Source of the DNA: CAZAPO01 sp044841755
GTDB lineage: Bacteria > Bacteroidota > Bacteroidia > Flavobacteriales > Flavobacteriaceae
Assembly (NCBI GenBank): GCA_044841755.1
Contig: JAXOFM010000001.1
Span: 930,001 to 994,000 of the forward strand
Direction: 5' to 3'
DNA: 64,000 bases
Position 1 is the stretch's first letter, and each line of letters opens with the position of its first letter. The notes below the pieces were generated by a model. The model was not told the origin of the DNA. It made no database searches and was given only the letters and a program-made list of their open reading frames with translations. The position numbers and the translations under genes were made by a program. This document shows positions 42,987 to 51,115 of this stretch, piece after piece.

Positions 42987-43802
42987 TTATTCATAATATT
43001 CAACTATACTGATATGAGGTGCTTTATTTTCTAATGCCTTTTTTATATAATAGCGATGATGATATCCGACAATGAGCATAAATCTTTTATTAGGTAAATT
43101 GTCTATAGTCCTTATGATATTTTCGACCATTGCATTATTTCTATCATAGTGTTCAAATTGCTCCCATTTCTCAAAATAGTGTACGAGTGAAATAGAGTCA
43201 CCTTTAGAGTCAAGTATTTGTTCAGAGAACTCATCATGTTTACTTACAATTTTCATCATCTTAGTGTACTGATAATATTTGGCACTATCTAAAATAGCAT
43301 CAGACTCTTCATTATTGATAGCCTTTAGGTTGGCTGTTGAAAGACTGTCTATCATACCCCAATAATTAGCAAATCTACTCCAAATTCGACTTTCTTCAGC
43401 ATCAAACTTGTTCAACCGACTGAGTTCATTAAGCTTTTGGTATACCTCATTGGCTTGAGGATATAGGCCCTGTTTAATCCTGTATTCATTTCTGCCTTCA
43501 AATTCTATAGGCCTCAAAACCGTTTTCGGCTTATCTTCTAAAAACATTGAAACCGCCTGATCTTCATTTTCTTCGTATTCAACCTTTCTGTTGAAGTCAG
43601 AGTCAAAACTCACAGAATCCCTTTCCATTAATATTACTTGAGGTTGAACTTTTTTTATCGCAAGGTAAATGGAGTCTTCATTTATTTCAGATGTAGGAAA
43701 ATGAACTGAACCTAAAATTGTCAATTGTTTAGTCCTTTTCTCTTTACACCCAAATAAAACAACTATTGAGATTAGTATAAATATTCTTTTCAATGTGCTC
43801 AT
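42987..43802 (-). CDS. TraB/Tiki-like lipoprotein (DUF5694-like), probable
   Basis: This is a 271-residue lipoprotein from the ATG at 43802, which gives the signal MSTLKRIFILISIVVLFGC. A longer frame to 43868 crosses the inverted repeat at 43830-43864 and is unlikely. The mature part starts with TILGSVHFPT (a G-x-x-H motif, as in TraB/GumN/Tiki-type putative metalloproteases). It has VILMERDSVSFD (Glu) and ends with RFMLIVGYHHRYYIKKAL (His-His). These are the positions expected for the two motif pairs of that fold. Function unproven. Confidence 0.72.
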   Translation of the reverse strand: MSTLKRIFILISIVVLFGCKEKRTKQLTILGSVHFPTSEINEDSIYLAIKKVQPQVILMERDSVSFDSDFNRKVEYEENEDQAVSMFLEDKPKTVLRPIEFEGRNEYRIKQGLYPQANEVYQKLNELSRLNKFDAEESRIWSRFANYWGMIDSLSTANLKAINNEESDAILDSAKYYQYTKMMKIVSKHDEFSEQILDSKGDSISLVHYFEKWEQFEHYDRNNAMVENIIRTIDNLPNKRFMLIVGYHHRYYIKKALENKAPHISIVEYYE

Positions 43803-43829
43803 TTTATTATTTTCAACGGTTTTATGTAC

Positions 43830-43864
43830 GCGGTGTTGCAGCTTTTGCTGGCAATGAACACCGC
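43830..43864. repeat. Compound inverted repeat upstream of the TraB-like gene
   Basis: GCGGTGTT (43830-43837) and AACACCGC (43857-43864) pair perfectly. Inside them GCAGC and GCTGG add to the stem around a TTTT loop. It is more GC-rich than the surroundings and resembles a mobile or cassette-type palindrome. Confidence 0.5.
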
Positions 43865-43896
43865 TCACATTGTTATCGATAGTTTTCTTTTTTAAT

Positions 43897-46737
43897 TTAG
43901 TGTGCTTCTAACCAATTATCGCCTATATCAAAGTCTACATTCAATGGAACTGCTAATTGATAAGCGTTTTCCATTTCAAGTTTTATCAATTGTTTCATGG
44001 TTTCAAGCTCTGGTTTATATACGTCAAAGACCAGTTCATCATGAACTTGCAATAACATTTTGGTTTTGTAATTACCCTCTTCAAGCTTATTATGAATATT
44101 GATCATGGCAATTTTAATAATGTCTGCCGCACTACCTTGAATTGGTGCATTAACCGCATTTCGTTCGGCGGCTCCTCTAACCACGGCATTCCTGGAGTTG
44201 ATGTCCTTTAAGTAACGACGTCTGCCTAAAACGGTTTCTACATAACCATTTTCTCGGGCAAAAGCAATTTGTTTACTAACAAACTCGCGAAGTTTTGGAT
44301 AAGTCATGTAGTATGTATCAATAAGCTCTTTGGCTTCAGAACGGTTTAAGCTGGTTTGGTTACTTAAACCAAATGCTGAAACACCATAAATAATTCCAAA
44401 ATTTACGGTTTTGGCATTACTACGCTGTTCCCTGGTTACTTCGTTTAAAGGAACATTAAAAACCCTTGCAGCTGTTGAGGCATGAATGTCTTCTCCCTTG
44501 CTAAATGCGTTAATCATATTTTCCTCTTCACTAAGAGCAGCAATTACACGAAGTTCAATTTGAGAATAATCTGCTGCAAGTAAAGTATACTCTTCATTTC
44601 TCGGGATAAACGCTTTACGCACTTGTCTTCCTCTTTCAGTTCGAATAGGAATATTTTGCAAGTTAGGGTTATTACTGCTCAGGCGTCCAGTTGCTGCAAC
44701 AGTTTGCATATAATCTGTATGAACATGTCCTGTTTGTTCTAAAACCTGAGTTGGAAGCGCATCCACATAAGTGCTTTTTAGTTTAGAAAGCCCTCTAAAA
44801 TCTAAAATATTCTGAATGATATCGTGATCTTTCGCTAAATACCTTAATACGTCCTCAGAAGTTGAATATTGTCCTGTTTTTGTCTTTTTTGGCTTATCGA
44901 CTAACTTCATTTTTTCAAACAAAATAACACCTAATTGCTTTGGAGACGCAATGTTGAATTCTTCTCCAGCAGCAGTATATATTTTTTGTTCTAATTGTTT
45001 AATGTCGTTATCTAGTTCTTTTGAAAGTGAGGCTAAAAACGGTTTGTCAAGATTAATACCTTCCAACTCCATAGAGGCCAATACCTTTACCAATGGTATT
45101 TCTAGCTCATCAAACAATTTTTTGGTATTAGCTTCTGTTAACTCTCCTTGAAAGTGTTCTTTTAGTTGTAGTGTAATATCAGCATCCTCAACCGCATATT
45201 CGGTTTGTTTTTCTAGCGAAACTTCCCTCATGGATAACTGATTCTTCCCTTTTTTACCTATAAGTTCTGTAATTGAAATGGGAGTATAGTTAAGATAGGT
45301 TTCAGATAGTATATCCATATTATGTCGCATATCTGGATTGATCAAATAATGAGCGATCATCGTGTCAAACAACTTTCCTTTAACTTCAACTCCATATTTT
45401 GCAAGTACTTTAATGTCATACTTTAAGTTTTGCCCAATTTTTTCTATACGTTCAGATTCAAAGAAAGGGCGCAGAACTTCAATAATTTCTTGGGTTTCCT
45501 CTTTATCCTCTGGGAAGGGGATATAGAAACCTTTTCCTTGTTCCCATGAGAAAGCAATTCCGACCAATTCAGCTACTATTGGGTCAATTCCTGTAGTTTC
45601 TGTATCAAAACACACCGAAGATTGTAGCATTAATTTTTTCATGAATAGCTCTAAGGCTAACCCAGGAATAATACTCTGATAGAAATGAGCAACCGTTGCG
45701 TTTGTATTTCTGGTATGTGTTTGGGTGGTTTCTGAGGTGTCATTATCATTACTGTCAAACAGCGAAAATTGCCCTGCTCCGGCAGTTGAGGTCTTCTTTG
45801 ACTTTTGAGACTTCTCCGTTCCGCTTGAAGTAACAGTTTCTTTTGACTCTTGGCCTACAGCAAAGGTTTTTAATAGATTATCGGTGAGTCGCCTAAACTC
45901 TAATTCCATAAAAATCTGCTTCACCGCTTCAATATCTGGTGTATTTAATTCAAAATCTTTTTCATCAAATTGAACAGGAACATCTAGTAAAATGCGCGCT
46001 AGTTTTTTTGAAAGCAGACCTAATTCGGCATTGGCTTCTACTTTTTCTTTCATTTTTCCTTTTAGCTCATGTGTATTGGCTAAAAGCCCTTCCATGCTAC
46101 CATACAATGCTAAGAATTTTTTAGCTGTTTTATCACCAACTCCTGGTAATCCTGGAATATTATCGATGGCATCTCCTTTCATACCTAAAAAGTCAATCAC
46201 TTGTTCCGGGCGTTCAATTTCAAAATTTTCCTGCACTTCTTTAACCCCCCAGGTTTCATAGCCTCCACCAAAACGAGGACGATACATAAAGATGTTCTCA
46301 CTAACCAATTGTGCAAAATCTTTATCAGGCGTAACCATAAAGGTTTGATAGCCTTGTTTTTCGGCTTGTTTTGCAAGTGTCCCTATAACATCATCGGCTT
46401 CATAGCCTTCTTTAACCAAAATAGGAATGTGCATTGCTCTTAGTATTTGCTCAATATAAGGTACCGCTATTTTAATTGCTTCAGGAGTTTCGTCACGATT
46501 GGCTTTGTACTCTGGGAACATCTCATTTCTGGCAATACTTCCTCCTTTATCAAAACAAACAGCAAGATGATCTGGGCGTTCACGTTTAATAACATCTAAA
46601 AGTGAGTTGGTGAATCCTAGAATTGCTGAAGTATCTAGACCTTTTGAATTAATTCTTGGATTTTTTATAAAAGCGTAATATCCTCTAAAAATTAAGGCAT
46701 AGGCATCTAGTAAGAATAAGCGTTTTTTAACTGACAT
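43897..46737 (-). CDS. polA: DNA polymerase I
   Basis: This 946-residue repair and Okazaki-fragment polymerase has three domains. The 5'-3' exonuclease is about 1-290 (LLDAYALIFRGYYAF, EADDVIGTLA, GDAIDNIPGLPGVGDKTA). The 3'-5' proofreading domain is about 350-545, with the intact motif CFDTETTGIDP. The polymerase is about 560-946: ATGRLSSNNPNLQNIPIR, motif A AADYSQIELRVIA, the O-helix RSNAKTVNFGIIYG, and motif C LQVHDELVFDV. A Ser/Thr/Lys-rich linker (300-345) joins the first two. Both exonuclease sites look active. Confidence 0.98.
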   Translation of the reverse strand: MSVKKRLFLLDAYALIFRGYYAFIKNPRINSKGLDTSAILGFTNSLLDVIKRERPDHLAVCFDKGGSIARNEMFPEYKANRDETPEAIKIAVPYIEQILRAMHIPILVKEGYEADDVIGTLAKQAEKQGYQTFMVTPDKDFAQLVSENIFMYRPRFGGGYETWGVKEVQENFEIERPEQVIDFLGMKGDAIDNIPGLPGVGDKTAKKFLALYGSMEGLLANTHELKGKMKEKVEANAELGLLSKKLARILLDVPVQFDEKDFELNTPDIEAVKQIFMELEFRRLTDNLLKTFAVGQESKETVTSSGTEKSQKSKKTSTAGAGQFSLFDSNDNDTSETTQTHTRNTNATVAHFYQSIIPGLALELFMKKLMLQSSVCFDTETTGIDPIVAELVGIAFSWEQGKGFYIPFPEDKEETQEIIEVLRPFFESERIEKIGQNLKYDIKVLAKYGVEVKGKLFDTMIAHYLINPDMRHNMDILSETYLNYTPISITELIGKKGKNQLSMREVSLEKQTEYAVEDADITLQLKEHFQGELTEANTKKLFDELEIPLVKVLASMELEGINLDKPFLASLSKELDNDIKQLEQKIYTAAGEEFNIASPKQLGVILFEKMKLVDKPKKTKTGQYSTSEDVLRYLAKDHDIIQNILDFRGLSKLKSTYVDALPTQVLEQTGHVHTDYMQTVAATGRLSSNNPNLQNIPIRTERGRQVRKAFIPRNEEYTLLAADYSQIELRVIAALSEEENMINAFSKGEDIHASTAARVFNVPLNEVTREQRSNAKTVNFGIIYGVSAFGLSNQTSLNRSEAKELIDTYYMTYPKLREFVSKQIAFARENGYVETVLGRRRYLKDINSRNAVVRGAAERNAVNAPIQGSAADIIKIAMINIHNKLEEGNYKTKMLLQVHDELVFDVYKPELETMKQLIKLEMENAYQLAVPLNVDFDIGDNWLEAH

Positions 46738-46787
46738 ATTTGATTGGCTTGAAGTTTATAAAACTACAAAACTTATGTGGTGAATAA

Positions 46788-46818
46788 AAAAAGAGTCGCA
46801 CATAATGCGACTCTTTTT
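46788..46818 (-). terminator. Rho-independent terminator between the 89-residue gene and polA
   Basis: AAAAAGAGTCGCA (46788-46800) and TGCGACTCTTTTT (46806-46818) pair over 13 bp with loop CATAA. On the minus strand a T-rich run follows, which ends transcripts of the gene at 46847-47116. Confidence 0.85.
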
Positions 46819-46846
46819 AGCTATCTACTATTCGTTAAAAATGAAT

Positions 46847-47116
46847 TTAACCTATTACAGTTGCTTTACGCTTTAACTGTAAACTTTTTATGTATGCCTT
46901 AACATCAATAATATCATTACTTTTCTTGAAGTTAAGATCTAAATTTTGTTTTCTAGGATCGATTGTAATTTTGTCGTATTTCTTAATAGTAACTTCTTGC
47001 TTAATTGAAGCTTTGACCTCAGTTTTAGAAGCTGAAATTTCAGTTTTTGTATCGTTCTTTGCAGTTGCGAAGAAAGGAACGATTAAAAATGCTATTACTA
47101 TTAATACTTTGTTCAT
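46847..47116 (-). CDS. Small secreted protein, unknown
   Basis: This is an 89-residue protein from ATG 47116 (MNKVLIVIAFLIVPFFATAK, a clear Sec signal peptide). The frame extends to 47158, but the upstream 14 residues do not fit before a signal peptide. The mature part is short, basic and Lys/Thr-rich (KTEVKASIKQEVTIKKYDKITI) and ends in YIKSLQLKRKATVIG. No family is recognised. It has its own terminator and a probable upstream promoter, so it is likely expressed on its own. Confidence 0.65.
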   Translation of the reverse strand: MNKVLIVIAFLIVPFFATAKNDTKTEISASKTEVKASIKQEVTIKKYDKITIDPRKQNLDLNFKKSNDIIDVKAYIKSLQLKRKATVIG

Positions 47117-47232
47117 GATTTGGGTTTGTTTCGGGAACAAAGTAAAGGCACCCAACAAGTTAGCTTCCCAAAATTTTGATGAACTGCAAGGAAAAATAGT
47201 TTATTTGACTAGTACTACTCAAAAACATCGAC

Positions 47233-47279
47233 GAAATGCACAAATTAAGAATACTTGATAACTATTTTATGTGCATTTC
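47233..47279. repeat. Long-loop inverted repeat upstream of the small secreted protein
   Basis: GAAATGCACA (47233-47242) and TGTGCATTTC (47270-47279) are perfect 10-bp arms, 27 nt apart, with partial pairing extending to CGA and TCG outside. The 272-bp gap 47117-47388 holds no gene. This repeat is its only notable feature. Confidence 0.5.
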
Positions 47280-47388
47280 ATCGAGTACAAATATTCTTTA
47301 ACGTAGATGTTTAAAGGGCTTAGTGCCGTTTTTTGGAGATTTTTAAAGTAAGAATTAGATGACGCGTTTAATTTCTCCGATGAATGAA

Positions 47389-48396
47389 CTATGTTGTCTC
47401 AATATAATGGTCAGACTTAATATTTTCATTAACACCATCTTGAAACTTGGTCATGCTAAAACCACTATGAATAGAATAATGACCAGTTTCTCCTTTTTTA
47501 TTTATTGCGATATAGCCAACTTGAAAGTTCTTATAATTACTATTTGGTTTATTAACTATTCTTTTAATAGCTTCTTCACATGCTTCTTGGGGTGATCTTC
47601 CCTGACGCATTAACTCAACAATTAAAAAGCTGCCTACAGTTTTGACCACTTCTTCTCCCATTCCTGTTGCCACAGCTGCTCCAATTTCATTATCTACAAA
47701 TAAACCAGAACCAATAATAGGAGAGTCACCAACTCGACCTGCCATTTTATAAGCAAGACCACTTGTTGTGCAGGCACCAGAAATATCACCATTTTCATCC
47801 ATTGCCAACATGCCTATGGTATCGTGGTTTTCTATATTAATAATCGGCTTATACTCTTTTTCTTCTAACCATTTTTCCCATTCTTTTTTTGATTTTTCAG
47901 TTAAAAGGTTTTCTCTTTTCATTCCAGACTCTACTGCAAACTGTTCAGCACCTTTTCCAGCTAGCATAACATGAGGCGTTTCTTCCATCACTTTTCGAGC
48001 AACTGTAATTGCGTGAGTGATGTTTTGCATATAGACTACGGAACCGCAGTTTCCATTTTTGTCCATCATACTAGCATCAAGCGTAACATTACCATCTCTA
48101 TCTGGACGTCCGCCTTTACCAACGGTTTGATTGTTTTCGTCTTCTTCCTCCACGTTACACCCTTTTTCTAAGGCATCTAACAATCCTAATCCACTCTTTA
48201 AAGCTTCACCTGCTGTTTCCACAGCTCTTTTCACGTCCCATGTAGCAATTACTAGTGGAAGTGAAACTGATGCCTGAGCTCCACTTGCTGAAGTTTTTTC
48301 TTCAGCTTTTTGTTCTTCACAACCTATAAGACTCCCTCCAATGGTTAGACCAACTCCTGTTAATGATGCATTTTTAATAAAATTTCTACGTTTCAT
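47389..48396 (-). CDS. N4-(beta-N-acetylglucosaminyl)-L-asparaginase (glycosylasparaginase), Tat-type signal
   Basis: This 335-residue Ntn-hydrolase cleaves the GlcNAc-Asn bond of glycoprotein fragments. The nucleophile and autocleavage site is Thr in NHDTIGMLAMD. Substrate-binding blocks are GRVGDSPIIGSGLFVDNEIGA (outline: R-GDSP--G-G-Y-D) and ATGMGEEVVKT. The N-terminus is MKRRNFIKNASLTGVG ending in LIGC, a twin-arginine lipoprotein signal, so the enzyme is folded before export. It is 17 bp upstream of nothing on its strand except the VOC gene's end, which precedes it. Confidence 0.93.
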   Translation of the reverse strand: MKRRNFIKNASLTGVGLTIGGSLIGCEEQKAEEKTSASGAQASVSLPLVIATWDVKRAVETAGEALKSGLGLLDALEKGCNVEEEDENNQTVGKGGRPDRDGNVTLDASMMDKNGNCGSVVYMQNITHAITVARKVMEETPHVMLAGKGAEQFAVESGMKRENLLTEKSKKEWEKWLEEKEYKPIINIENHDTIGMLAMDENGDISGACTTSGLAYKMAGRVGDSPIIGSGLFVDNEIGAAVATGMGEEVVKTVGSFLIVELMRQGRSPQEACEEAIKRIVNKPNSNYKNFQVGYIAINKKGETGHYSIHSGFSMTKFQDGVNENIKSDHYIETT

Positions 48397-48413
48397 GAAT
48401 AATAATTTGCTGT

Positions 48414-48779
48414 TTAATTGATGGTGATTTCCTGTCCAAATTGTAAGCGGTAGCCATTAATGTCATAAATAGCAAACTCGCGCATACCATAATCAAAATT
48501 TTCTATTGGGTAACAGATGTCTACCTTATCTTTTAAGATTTGCCATAATACATCAACATCGTCTGTATTAATGAATAGGCTTCCTGTCATATAAGTTTCT
48601 GGATGTTTTTCTTTATAAAATCGGGCAGAAAACATAATCGTTACATCGTCTTTGACAATCACAGCCCATTCATCATCTTTTCTGTCCACACATGTAAAAT
48701 CAAGAATTGTTTCATAAAACGAAACTGTTTCATTCATATTCTCAACTTCAAGCAAAGGAATAAGTGCATTAAATGGCAT
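48414..48779 (-). CDS. VOC-family (glyoxalase/bleomycin-resistance-like) protein
   Basis: This 121-residue protein has the two beta-alpha-beta-beta-beta modules of the vicinal oxygen chelate fold. First half: ALIPLLEVENMNETVSFYETIL and WAVIVKDDVTIMFSARF. Second half: TGSLFINTDDVDVLWQIL and GMREFAIYDINGYRLQFGQ. It may be a dioxygenase, a glyoxalase or a binding protein. The metal ligands typical of glyoxalase I are not all visible, so I do not assign an enzyme. It ends 17 bp before the glycosylasparaginase start and may be co-transcribed with it. Confidence 0.85.
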   Translation of the reverse strand: MPFNALIPLLEVENMNETVSFYETILDFTCVDRKDDEWAVIVKDDVTIMFSARFYKEKHPETYMTGSLFINTDDVDVLWQILKDKVDICYPIENFDYGMREFAIYDINGYRLQFGQEITIN

Positions 48780-48892
48780 GTAAATAGGGTTTTTTCTTTC
48801 TAAATAATCTGAATTAATTATTTAGAAAGATAGTAAATCTTAAGGTATAGTTAAATAGGTTTTAACAATTGAAGTTGAATGTTAAAATGATT

Positions 48893-48900
48893 TATATTTG
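48893..48900 (+). promoter_or_regulatory. -7 element TATATTTG of the metallophosphoesterase gene
   Basis: TATATTTG lies 13 bp before the ATG. A TTG at 48869-48871 is 21 bp upstream, a tolerable -33. Confidence 0.45.
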
Positions 48901-48913
48901 ATAAAATTGTACT

Positions 48914-50146
48914 ATGATTAGATGGTTAATCTTCATCCTGGTTTTTGCTGTTATTGATATTTACGCATATCAGGCGTTTAGAGCTACCTTTAAGAACAAA
49001 TGGGTCAATATTGCCTATGTGGTTATTTCTGTTATTGTACTTGGCAATTTTATTTATCATTTGGTGACCCTTGATAGAAGCGCTGGATTACAAACTAAAA
49101 TTAATCTGGCTATTGGTTTGTTCTTAACTATATATATTCCAAAGATTGCTATAATGATACTAATGTTTGGAGAAGATATCATTAGAGTGCCTCAGGCATT
49201 ATACCGTTATTTTTCTACAGGAGGAACAGCAGAAACAGGATACTTGCCCTCAAGAAGAACGTTTATAAGTCAATTAGCCCTTGGTATTGCAGCAATACCT
49301 TTTGCTTCATTTTTATATGGTATGGTAAAAGGAAAGTATAATTTTAAGGTGCTTAAGTACACGCTACACTTTAAAGATTTACCTGATGCTTTTGACGGTT
49401 ACCGTATCACTCAAATTAGTGATATTCACAGTGGAAGTTTTGATAATAAGGAAAAGATTGAATATGCTGTAGACTTAATTAATCAGCAAGCCTCAGATGC
49501 TATTTTATTTACAGGTGATATGGTAAATAATATGGCAACAGAAATGCTTCCTTGGAAAGATACATTTTCTAAGTTAACAGCTAAAGATGGTATGTTCTCG
49601 GTTTTAGGGAACCACGACTATGGTGATTATGTGCGTTGGGATACAACTGTACAAAAAGCAGACAATTTAGAGCAACTTAAAACAATTCAAAAAGAAATTG
49701 GTTTTGACCTTATGCTCAATGAGAGTAGATTTATTGAAAGAAACGGTCAACGAATAGCAATTGTTGGAGTAGAAAATTGGGGAAGAGGTTTTAAGCAGAA
49801 GGGTGACCTTAAAAAAGCTTCGGAGCAATTAAATGGTGACGACTTTAAAATCTTATTAAGCCATGATCCAACTCATTGGCAAGAACAGGTTATTAATGAT
49901 GATTATCATTATCACTTAACTTTAAGTGGACATACTCACGGAATGCAATTTGGGATAGAAATACCAGGACTTATAAAATGGAGTCCAGTAAAATGGCGTT
50001 ATAAATATTGGGCTGGAATTTATCAAGAAAAAGGGCAATACATTAATGTAAATAGAGGCTTTGGTTTTTTAGCTTTTCCTGGACGTGTGGGGATTTGGCC
50101 AGAGATAACAGTTATTGAGCTTAAAAAGGGATTGGAAGAGGCCTAA
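48914..50146 (+). CDS. Membrane-anchored calcineurin-like metallophosphoesterase
   Basis: This 410-residue protein has an N-terminal membrane part (segments near 2-20, 30-50, 60-85 and 115-135) and a C-terminal phosphoesterase domain (about 150-405). The five metal motifs are intact: QISDIHSGSF, FTGDMVNN, VLGNHDYGDY, LLSHDPTHW and LSGHTHGMQFG. The family (YkuE/YaeI type) includes UDP-2,3-diacylglucosamine hydrolases and phosphodiesterases. The substrate cannot be told. The active domain probably faces the periplasm. Confidence 0.93.
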   Translation: MIRWLIFILVFAVIDIYAYQAFRATFKNKWVNIAYVVISVIVLGNFIYHLVTLDRSAGLQTKINLAIGLFLTIYIPKIAIMILMFGEDIIRVPQALYRYFSTGGTAETGYLPSRRTFISQLALGIAAIPFASFLYGMVKGKYNFKVLKYTLHFKDLPDAFDGYRITQISDIHSGSFDNKEKIEYAVDLINQQASDAILFTGDMVNNMATEMLPWKDTFSKLTAKDGMFSVLGNHDYGDYVRWDTTVQKADNLEQLKTIQKEIGFDLMLNESRFIERNGQRIAIVGVENWGRGFKQKGDLKKASEQLNGDDFKILLSHDPTHWQEQVINDDYHYHLTLSGHTHGMQFGIEIPGLIKWSPVKWRYKYWAGIYQEKGQYINVNRGFGFLAFPGRVGIWPEITVIELKKGLEEA

Positions 50147-50199
50147 TTGCAAGGAAATGTTATATTTGTAATAGTACGTTTGATCTAAAACTTTAAAAT

Positions 50200-50496
50200 A
50201 TGTCAAAGTTTGGAGAATTAATAGATGTAAATATTCCAGTACTGTTAGATTTTTTTACAGAATGGAATGAGCAATCTGTTGCTATGCATCCTGTTTTACG
50301 TGATGTTGCTGCAGCTTTAGGAGATAAAGCCAAAGTAATTAAAATTGATGTAGAAAAAAACAAAGAACTCGCAGAAGCACTGCGTATTAAAGGACTTCCT
50401 ACATTAATTATCTACAAGAACGGAGAAATGAAATGGCGTCATAGTGGTGAACAGGACGCCAATACGCTTATTAGTCTTATTCAGGAATACGTTTAA
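50200..50496 (+). CDS. Thioredoxin-fold protein lacking the active-site cysteines
   Basis: This 98-residue protein has the thioredoxin core: PVLLDFFTEWNEQSVAMHP, KVIKIDVEKNKELAEALRI, and the cis-Pro loop KGLPTLIIYKNGE. Where thioredoxins have WCGPC it has W22-N-E-Q-S26, so both redox cysteines are replaced (Asn23 and Ser26). The rest of the fold looks well preserved, so it is probably a functional non-redox member, for example a binding or chaperone module. A -7 match TACGTTTG is at 50175-50182. It overlaps the convergent deacetylase by 20 bp. Confidence 0.9.
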   Translation: MSKFGELIDVNIPVLLDFFTEWNEQSVAMHPVLRDVAAALGDKAKVIKIDVEKNKELAEALRIKGLPTLIIYKNGEMKWRHSGEQDANTLISLIQEYV

Positions 50497-51115
50497 AAGT
50501 AAATCCTTTTTCAGTAAAATGTTGTAAAACCTCGGGAAGTGCATATTGCATGTTCCTTAACGCTTTTACACTGTCATGAAAGACAACGATACTTCCTTTT
50601 TTAGCATTATTGAGTACATAAGATGAACATGCCTCTGGAGTAATGTCTTTACTCCAATCAATAGGGAGAACGTTCCACATTACAATTTTATGACCTAAAT
50701 TTTGAAGTGCTTTTATTTGCCGAATCTTTATTCTACCATAAGGAGGCCGAAAGAGTTTCGATCTTGTTGAATGCGCAACCATAACCTTATCACATTCCTT
50801 TACATTAGCTAAATAATCTTTAGTATTGGTAGCCCAACCTTTTAAATGATTATAGGTATGATTACCAATACCATGTCCTTCCTCTTGTAAACGTCTAAAA
50901 ACTTTGGGATTTTCCTCAATATTCTTACCAATGCAAAAAAAAGTGGCTTTTGCATTAAAGGTTGCTAGTTGATCAAGAACCCAATCTGTAATTTCAGGCG
51001 TAGGACCATCATCAAAGGTTAGGTAAATGGTTTTCTCATTAGTATTAACCTTCCAAATCAATTTTGGAAACAACAATTGCACAACAATTGGAACCTTTTT
51101 AGGAAGATAAGCCAT
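50477..51115 (-). CDS. Polysaccharide deacetylase (NodB domain)
   Basis: This 212-residue carbohydrate esterase family 4 protein removes N- or O-acetyl groups from glycans such as peptidoglycan or chitin fragments. The NodB motifs are present: motif 1 LTFDDGPTPEITD (catalytic Asp and metal Asp), motif 2 GHGIGNHTYNHLKG (metal His-x3-His; here HTYNH), and motif 3 RPPYGRIKI. Near the C-terminus VVFHDSVKAL supplies the last motif. It has no strong signal peptide. It overlaps the DUF2723 gene by one base and trx by 20 bp. Confidence 0.91.
   Translation of the reverse strand: MAYLPKKVPIVVQLLFPKLIWKVNTNEKTIYLTFDDGPTPEITDWVLDQLATFNAKATFFCIGKNIEENPKVFRRLQEEGHGIGNHTYNHLKGWATNTKDYLANVKECDKVMVAHSTRSKLFRPPYGRIKIRQIKALQNLGHKIVMWNVLPIDWSKDITPEACSSYVLNNAKKGSIVVFHDSVKALRNMQYALPEVLQHFTEKGFTFKRIPE

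Noticed and set aside
43803..43868. 66-bp N-terminal extension of the TraB-like protein
   Set aside because: It would translate through the compound hairpin. The ATG at 43802 directly starts a lipoprotein signal.
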